From an uncultured Eubacteriales bacterium (lineage in GTDB: Bacteria; Bacillota; Clostridia; Lachnospirales; Lachnospiraceae), in assembly GCA_949284175.1 (NCBI GenBank), contig CASDVE010000035.1, positions 18,690 to 82,689 on the forward strand: a stretch of 64,000 nt of DNA, given 5' to 3'. Numbering within the stretch: the stretch's first letter is position 1; every line of letters starts with the position of its first letter. The notes below the pieces were generated by a model. The model was not told where the DNA came from. It ran no database searches and saw nothing but the letters and a program-made list of their open reading frames with translations. Both the position numbers and the translations under genes were made by a program. Of the stretch, positions 59,643 through 64,000 are shown piece after piece.

Positions 59643-61785
59643 AACAAGAAGGCAACGAAGACTCCGACGACAAAGAAGAAAGAAAGTGGTTTTAATGACA
59701 GGGATGGGTATACTTTTGCTTGTGGTTTTTCTTTTCATTGGATGGCTTCTATTTCGAATAGTAAGTCCTCCAAAAAAACCTCTTGATATAGCAAAATTGT
59801 ATACAAAGGCATTAAAAGAGGGAGATTATGAAACCGTTTATACGTATTTATCTTCTCAGGCAAAAGCCCGTTATCCAAAAGAGGAATTCCTCAGTCGAAA
59901 TAAAAACATTTATGAGGGAATGGAAGCAAAGAATATGGAGTTTTCTTTTCATACCATAGAAAATCAAAAAAAACGAGTTGTGATCCATATGAAAATGGAT
60001 ACCATTGGAGGAAAAACGGAGTTTGATGTGGATGCAGACTTTATAAAAGAACATGGAGATTGGAAAATCCAGTGGAACGATTCTTATATTTATCCAACCC
60101 TTAGAAAAGAAGATAAAGTTGTGGTCAAGACATTAAAATCCAAACGTGGGACAATCTATGATCGCAATGGAAATATGCTGGCTGGACAGGGGAATATTAC
60201 AGTCATCGGCATCGTTCCTGAGCGGGTGGATGATTGGGAAACGACATATAAGCAGATTGAGAAAACGTTAGGAATGGATCGAGAAACCGTTATAAAAAAA
60301 TGCAGTGCTTCTTGGGTAAAGAAGGATTCTTTTGTTCCCCTAAAAAAGGTAAAGGAGGTAAAAAGAGCCTTACAAGGGGCAGAGCCTTCCAAAGAAGAAA
60401 AATGGTTAGATCGGGTATTAGCAATTCCAGGGCTTGTGGCACAGACACAAGAAAGTCGTGTTTATCCTTATGGAGAGGCAACTTCTCACCTGCTTGGTTA
60501 TGTGCAAAATGTGAGTGCAGAGGATTTAGAAACACTAAAAGACAAAGGCTATAATGCTCAAAGCGTGTTAGGGAAAAGTGGAATTGAAAAGCAATTCGAA
60601 TCCAAATTGCATGGAACCGATGGAAGTAAAGTTATTATTGTGGATTCCAATGGAAATGAGAGATCTCTCATCGCCCTTAAGCTCAACCAAGATGGACAAG
60701 ATATTCATTTAACCATTGATATTCAATTACAACAACAGCTTTATGAACAATTTAAGGAAGATAAAAGTGCTACTTGTGCTATCAATCCTTTGACAGGAGA
60801 AACGCTAGCTCTTGTCAGTACGCCTTCTTATGATTCCAATGACTTTATACTGGGGCTTACAACAAAAAAATGGGATTCTTTACAAGAGGATGAAAAAAGA
60901 CCCCTTTATAACCGATTTACATCAAGGTTTGCTCCTGGTTCTTCTATGAAACCCATTACTGCTCTTATTGGGCTTACCAATGGAAGTTTTACCGAAAATG
61001 AAAATTTTGGATATAGTGGATTGGCTTGGCAAAAAGATAAAAGTTGGGGAAATTATTATGTGACCACATTAAAAGACTATGGTTCTAATGTGACATTAAG
61101 AAATGCCCTTGTCTACTCTGATAATATTTATTTTGCAAAGGCAGCATTAAAGATTGGGGAAACTACTTTTATAAAAGCATTAAAAAATATCGGATTTGAA
61201 AAAGAGTTATCCTATGATATTCCGATTGCCCAATCGAAATTTTCCAATGATGGAAAGAACATTGCGTCAGAAATTCTTCTTGCTGACAGCGGATATGGAC
61301 AAGGGCAGATGCTAGTTAACCCTGTCCATCAAGCGTCTATGTATTCTGCACTGATGAATGATGGTTCCATGATACAGCCCTATTTAATCCAAAAGAAAAA
61401 CAAAAAACCTTCCTATTGGAGAAAAAATGTTTTTCCAAAAGAGGCAGTTTCCATCGTAAAGAATGATTTAATTCACGTGGTGGAAGATGAGGGCGGTACT
61501 GGGCATAGTGCTTATAAAGAAAATATTAGATTGGCGGGGAAGACAGGAACTGCTGAAATCAAAAATACAAAAGAAGATAAGGATGGAACAGAACTTGGAT
61601 GGTTTTGTGTTTTTACTCCGAGTGCCAGCAAAGAAGATGCACTTTTAATTGTAACCATGGTGGAAGATGTCAAAGGAAGAGGGGGAAGTCACTATGTCAT
61701 TGGGCAATTAAAACCTGTTCTTGATAAGCGATTTGATGCACCAGAAACGCTGACCATTTCCATTGATGAACTGTTACAAGAATAG
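59632..61785 (+). CDS. Class B penicillin-binding protein, MecA-type
   Basis: This 717-residue transpeptidase crosslinks peptidoglycan. It has a basic N-terminus, one membrane helix (about 21-44), an NTF2-like MecA_N domain (about 50-155, LDIAKLYTKALKEGDYETVY), a dimerisation domain (RGTIYDRNGNMLA, SHLLGYVQNVSAEDLETLKD), and a transpeptidase domain with SxxK APGSSMKPI, SxN in YSDNIYFAKA and KTG in AGKTGTAEI. MecA-like PBPs can have low beta-lactam affinity. It overlaps the dus gene. AGGAGG is five bases before ATG 59632 and only two before 59629. Confidence 0.9.
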   Translation: MAIETRRQRRLRRQRRKKVVLMTGMGILLLVVFLFIGWLLFRIVSPPKKPLDIAKLYTKALKEGDYETVYTYLSSQAKARYPKEEFLSRNKNIYEGMEAKNMEFSFHTIENQKKRVVIHMKMDTIGGKTEFDVDADFIKEHGDWKIQWNDSYIYPTLRKEDKVVVKTLKSKRGTIYDRNGNMLAGQGNITVIGIVPERVDDWETTYKQIEKTLGMDRETVIKKCSASWVKKDSFVPLKKVKEVKRALQGAEPSKEEKWLDRVLAIPGLVAQTQESRVYPYGEATSHLLGYVQNVSAEDLETLKDKGYNAQSVLGKSGIEKQFESKLHGTDGSKVIIVDSNGNERSLIALKLNQDGQDIHLTIDIQLQQQLYEQFKEDKSATCAINPLTGETLALVSTPSYDSNDFILGLTTKKWDSLQEDEKRPLYNRFTSRFAPGSSMKPITALIGLTNGSFTENENFGYSGLAWQKDKSWGNYYVTTLKDYGSNVTLRNALVYSDNIYFAKAALKIGETTFIKALKNIGFEKELSYDIPIAQSKFSNDGKNIASEILLADSGYGQGQMLVNPVHQASMYSALMNDGSMIQPYLIQKKNKKPSYWRKNVFPKEAVSIVKNDLIHVVEDEGGTGHSAYKENIRLAGKTGTAEIKNTKEDKDGTELGWFCVFTPSASKEDALLIVTMVEDVKGRGGSHYVIGQLKPVLDKRFDAPETLTISIDELLQE

Positions 61786-61796
61786 GATGTGTTAAC

Positions 61797-61843
61797 AATC
61801 TCCATATAAGGGTTGACCATGACGTTACGTCATTGTTTATAAT
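61797..61843 (+). promoter_or_regulatory. rmlAB promoter with dyad in a 19-bp spacer
   Basis: TTGACC (61813-61818) and TATAAT (61838-61843) are 19 bp apart, longer than normal. Between them lies the inverted repeat ATGACGTTACGTCAT (61819-61833). AATCTCCATA (61797-61806), shared with the response-regulator boxes near 54-56 kb, lies just upstream. Long spacers with a dyad are typical of MerR-type control. Confidence 0.55.
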
Positions 61844-61889
61844 AGAATACAATAACTGGGTTATGAAATGATAACAGGAGGTATTGAAA

Positions 61890-62786
61890 ATGAAAGGTAT
61901 CGTATTAGCGGGAGGTTCTGGAACAAGGCTGTATCCGCTTACCAAAGTAACGTCAAAACAACTTCTTCCAGTCTATGATAAACCGATGATCTATTACCCA
62001 TTATCCGTTTTAATGAACGCTGGAATCCGTGATATTTTAATTATTTCCACACCAGAGGATATAGGAAGATTTGAAGATCTATTAGGAGATGGCTCTCAAT
62101 TTGGAATCAAACTTCAATATAAAGAACAGCCATCACCAGATGGACTGGCACAGGCGTTTATTATTGGGGAAGATTTTATTGGGAATGATAATGTGGCGAT
62201 GATTTTAGGGGATAATATTTTTCATGGTCATGGTCTTACAAAGCGATTGCTTCGTGCGTCCAACAAAAGAATTGGAGCTACGGTATTTGGCTATTATGTA
62301 GATGATCCAGAGCGATTTGGAATTGTGGAATTTGATTCCAATGGAAAGGCTATTTCTATTGAAGAAAAACCAGAACATCCAAAGAGCAACTACTGCGTAA
62401 CAGGATTGTATTTTTATGATAATAGAGTGGTGGAATATGCAAAAAGTCTAAAGCCATCCAAAAGGGGAGAACTGGAAATTACGGACTTGAACCGCATTTA
62501 TTTGGAAAATGGAGAGCTTGAAGTGGAATTATTAGGACAAGGTTTTACATGGCTTGATACAGGAACTCATGATTCTCTTGTGGATGCGACCAACTTTGTG
62601 AGAACAGTGGAAACCCATCAACATAGAAAAATCGCGTGCTTAGAAGAAATCGCTTTTAATCATCATTGGATCACAATGGATCAAATGAAGGATGTGTATG
62701 AAATGTACAAGAAAAACCAATATGGTGCGTATTTAAAAGATGTGATGGACGGTAAATATATTGATGTCTATGAAAGATTTGAATAG
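61890..62786 (+). CDS. rmlA: Glucose-1-phosphate thymidylyltransferase
   Basis: This 298-residue enzyme makes dTDP-glucose for dTDP-rhamnose. It shows the nucleotide-binding [43 protein letters not shown] and [22 protein letters not shown] 61890 follows AGGAGG. It is followed by rmlB; rmlC and rmlD are not in the window, unless beyond the insertion element at its right edge. Confidence 0.95.
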   Translation: MKGIVLAGGSGTRLYPLTKVTSKQLLPVYDKPMIYYPLSVLMNAGIRDILIISTPEDIGRFEDLLGDGSQFGIKLQYKEQPSPDGLAQAFIIGEDFIGNDNVAMILGDNIFHGHGLTKRLLRASNKRIGATVFGYYVDDPERFGIVEFDSNGKAISIEEKPEHPKSNYCVTGLYFYDNRVVEYAKSLKPSKRGELEITDLNRIYLENGELEVELLGQGFTWLDTGTHDSLVDATNFVRTVETHQHRKIACLEEIAFNHHWITMDQMKDVYEMYKKNQYGAYLKDVMDGKYIDVYERFE

Positions 62787-62812
62787 AAAAAGGAAGAAAT
62801 AGGAGGGACAAT

Positions 62813-63835
62813 ATGAAGATTTTAGTAACTGGAGGAGCGGGATTTATCGGTGGAAATTTTGTTCACTACATGGTAAATAAATATCCAGAGGATGAGATTG
62901 TAAATCTCGATTTGCTCACCTATGCTGGCAATTTAGAAACATTAAAGCCTGTGGAAGATAAGAAGAATTATCGTTTTATAAAAGGGGATATTGCGGATCG
63001 AGATTTCATTATGGAATTATTCCAAAAAGAAAAGTTTGATGTGGTTATCAATTTTGCAGCGGAAAGCCATGTGGATCGCTCGATTTCCGATCCGGGAATT
63101 TTTGTTCAGACCAATGTTCTTGGTACAGTTGTGTTATTGGATGCTTGTCGTGCCTTTCAAGTAAAACGATTCCATCAAGTGTCAACAGACGAGGTGTATG
63201 GAGATTTACCACTGGATCGACCAGATTTGTTCTTCACAGAGGAAACCCCATTGCACACATCAAGTCCATATTCTTCTAGTAAAGCTAGTGCGGATCTGTT
63301 TGTTATGGCATACCATCGCACCTATGGTCTTCCTGTTACCATTTCAAGATGCTCCAACAACTATGGGCCATATCAGTTCCCAGAAAAACTTATTCCACTT
63401 ATGATTAGCAGAGCGTTAGCGGAAGAACAACTTCCGGTTTATGGAAAAGGCGATAATGTGCGTGATTGGCTCCACGTTCTTGATCACTGCATTGCCATTG
63501 ATTTAATTGTGAGAAAGGGAAGAGAAGGAGAAGTGTATAACATTGGTGGTCACAATGAACGAACCAATTTAGAAGTGGTAAAAACTATTTTAAAAGCACT
63601 TGGTAAGTCAGAAGACTTAATTCACTATGTGACAGATCGTCCAGGGCATGATAGACGTTATGCCATTGATCCAACAAAAATGGAGCAAGAACTGGGTTGG
63701 AAACCGATTTATACTTTTGATACCGGCATTCCAGAAACCATTGATTGGTATTTGAATCACAAAGAGTGGTGGCAGAATATTTTAAGCGGAGAGTACAAAA
63801 ACTACTTTGAGAAGATGTATGGAGAGCGTTTATAA
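62813..63835 (+). CDS. rmlB: dTDP-glucose 4,6-dehydratase
   Basis: This 340-residue SDR enzyme converts dTDP-glucose to dTDP-4-keto-6-deoxyglucose. It has the NAD motif VTGGAGFIGGNFVHYM, FAAESHVDRSI, STDEVYGDLP with catalytic residues, PYSSSKASADLFVMAYHRTY (YxxxK-type site in which the Tyr is in PYSSSKA) and NIGGHNERTN. It is intact and follows rmlA by 26 bp with AGGAGGG ahead. Confidence 0.95.
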   Translation: MKILVTGGAGFIGGNFVHYMVNKYPEDEIVNLDLLTYAGNLETLKPVEDKKNYRFIKGDIADRDFIMELFQKEKFDVVINFAAESHVDRSISDPGIFVQTNVLGTVVLLDACRAFQVKRFHQVSTDEVYGDLPLDRPDLFFTEETPLHTSSPYSSSKASADLFVMAYHRTYGLPVTISRCSNNYGPYQFPEKLIPLMISRALAEEQLPVYGKGDNVRDWLHVLDHCIAIDLIVRKGREGEVYNIGGHNERTNLEVVKTILKALGKSEDLIHYVTDRPGHDRRYAIDPTKMEQELGWKPIYTFDTGIPETIDWYLNHKEWWQNILSGEYKNYFEKMYGERL

Positions 63836-63900
63836 GTGCTAGTATAAAAAAGTATGTTTAAGAGATAGGATTAAAAAATAATAAAAGATAAGGAAGTAGA

Positions 63901-64000
63901 GTGTCAACTACCCACGACCTAAAGGTCATGGGCTTGTAACTGCCCAGTCGTACTAACGGTTTGTACCTCCGACCTTTAAAACCTTAGTAGGTATTACTAC
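63901..64000 (-). mobile_element. Right end (RE)/omega-RNA terminus of an IS200/IS605-type element, cut by window edge
   Basis: Read on the minus strand, the last 100 bp contain GGGCAGTTACAAGCCCATGA, then CCTTTAGGTCGTGGGTAGTT and GACAC, the typical 3' terminus behind tnpB genes in clostridial IS605/IS1341-type elements. The hairpin CCCACGACC/GGTCATGGG (63911-63932) is its subterminal stem. The tnpB gene would lie on the minus strand beyond 64000. In such elements this end is also the scaffold of the omega-RNA whose guide is the flanking sequence to the left (about 63880-63900). Confidence 0.72.

Overview
The window comes from a low-G+C anaerobic Firmicute, most likely a Lachnospiraceae-type gut Clostridium. 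This rests on strong AGGAGG ribosome sites, rubredoxin, rubrerythrin and hemerythrin proteins, a hybrid-cluster protein, a 2-hydroxyacyl-CoA-dehydratase-type activase, BspA-like LRR and DUF6033-like proteins, and plant-polysaccharide hydrolases. The genus cannot be fixed from sequence alone. No tRNA, rRNA or CRISPR array was seen.

Layout. 1-561: the start of a ClpP gene translationally coupled to an AraC-type regulator. 885-7490: an unusual His-Xaa-Ser (Hxs) locus made of hxsD, an hxsD-like gene, an A24 prepilin-peptidase-like gene, the radical-SAM genes hxsC and hxsB, a membrane-anchored MORN protein, the His-Xaa-Ser repeat protein hxsA and a membrane-anchored sensor-like protein. This is the most interesting system here. 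Its HxsC has lost the third cysteine of the radical-SAM motif through an apparent in-frame deletion. 7567-10329: an amidohydrolase and a lactate/malate-type dehydrogenase. 10343-12130: a decay zone with an aldo/keto-reductase remnant, a 19-bp inverted-repeat element, an alcohol/aldehyde dehydrogenase chimera and a helicase/NUDIX chimera, each explained by deletion.

12178-16916 and 23800-30181: two iron-siderophore uptake loci, each with an AraC-type regulator; one has an esterase, the other an MFS transporter. Both uptake promoters carry a GTTAG-N6-CTAAY palindrome just downstream of the -10 box, which suggests a shared iron repressor. Between them lie an intracellular GH9 enzyme, a bacteriohemerythrin and a secreted GH26 mannanase. 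30595-34234: a two-gene 2-hydroxyacyl-CoA-dehydratase/activase pair and a MarR regulator whose promoter dyad recurs at the aldehyde dehydrogenase promoter near 47 kb. 34430-38657: redox and stress genes, including a phosphoesterase-rubrerythrin-rubredoxin fusion, a CIRCE-controlled Hsp20 and a rubredoxin-glutamate-synthase fusion. 38859-42637: a CPBP protease, a secreted LRR protein with a long structured leader, a membrane protein/XRE pair and an ASCH protein. 42802-45861: Hcp, an unknown protein and a hemerythrin, a likely nitrosative-stress cluster. 46044-53763: an acetyltransferase, aldehyde dehydrogenase, nitroreductase, a LysR/GltD-like pair and a preQ1-riboswitch-controlled queT-queF-queC operon. 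53884-56428: a two-component system with a small secreted target. 56595-63835: HAD phosphatase, a DUF6033-like protein, Dus, a MecA-type PBP, and rmlA-rmlB. The right edge is the RE/omega-RNA end of an IS200/IS605-type element.

A dispersed element of about 95 bp with two stem-loops occurs at 17.4, 34.3 and 48.6 kb, plus a shortened copy at 45.9 kb. It always lies directly behind an intrinsic terminator, and its stems show compensatory changes.
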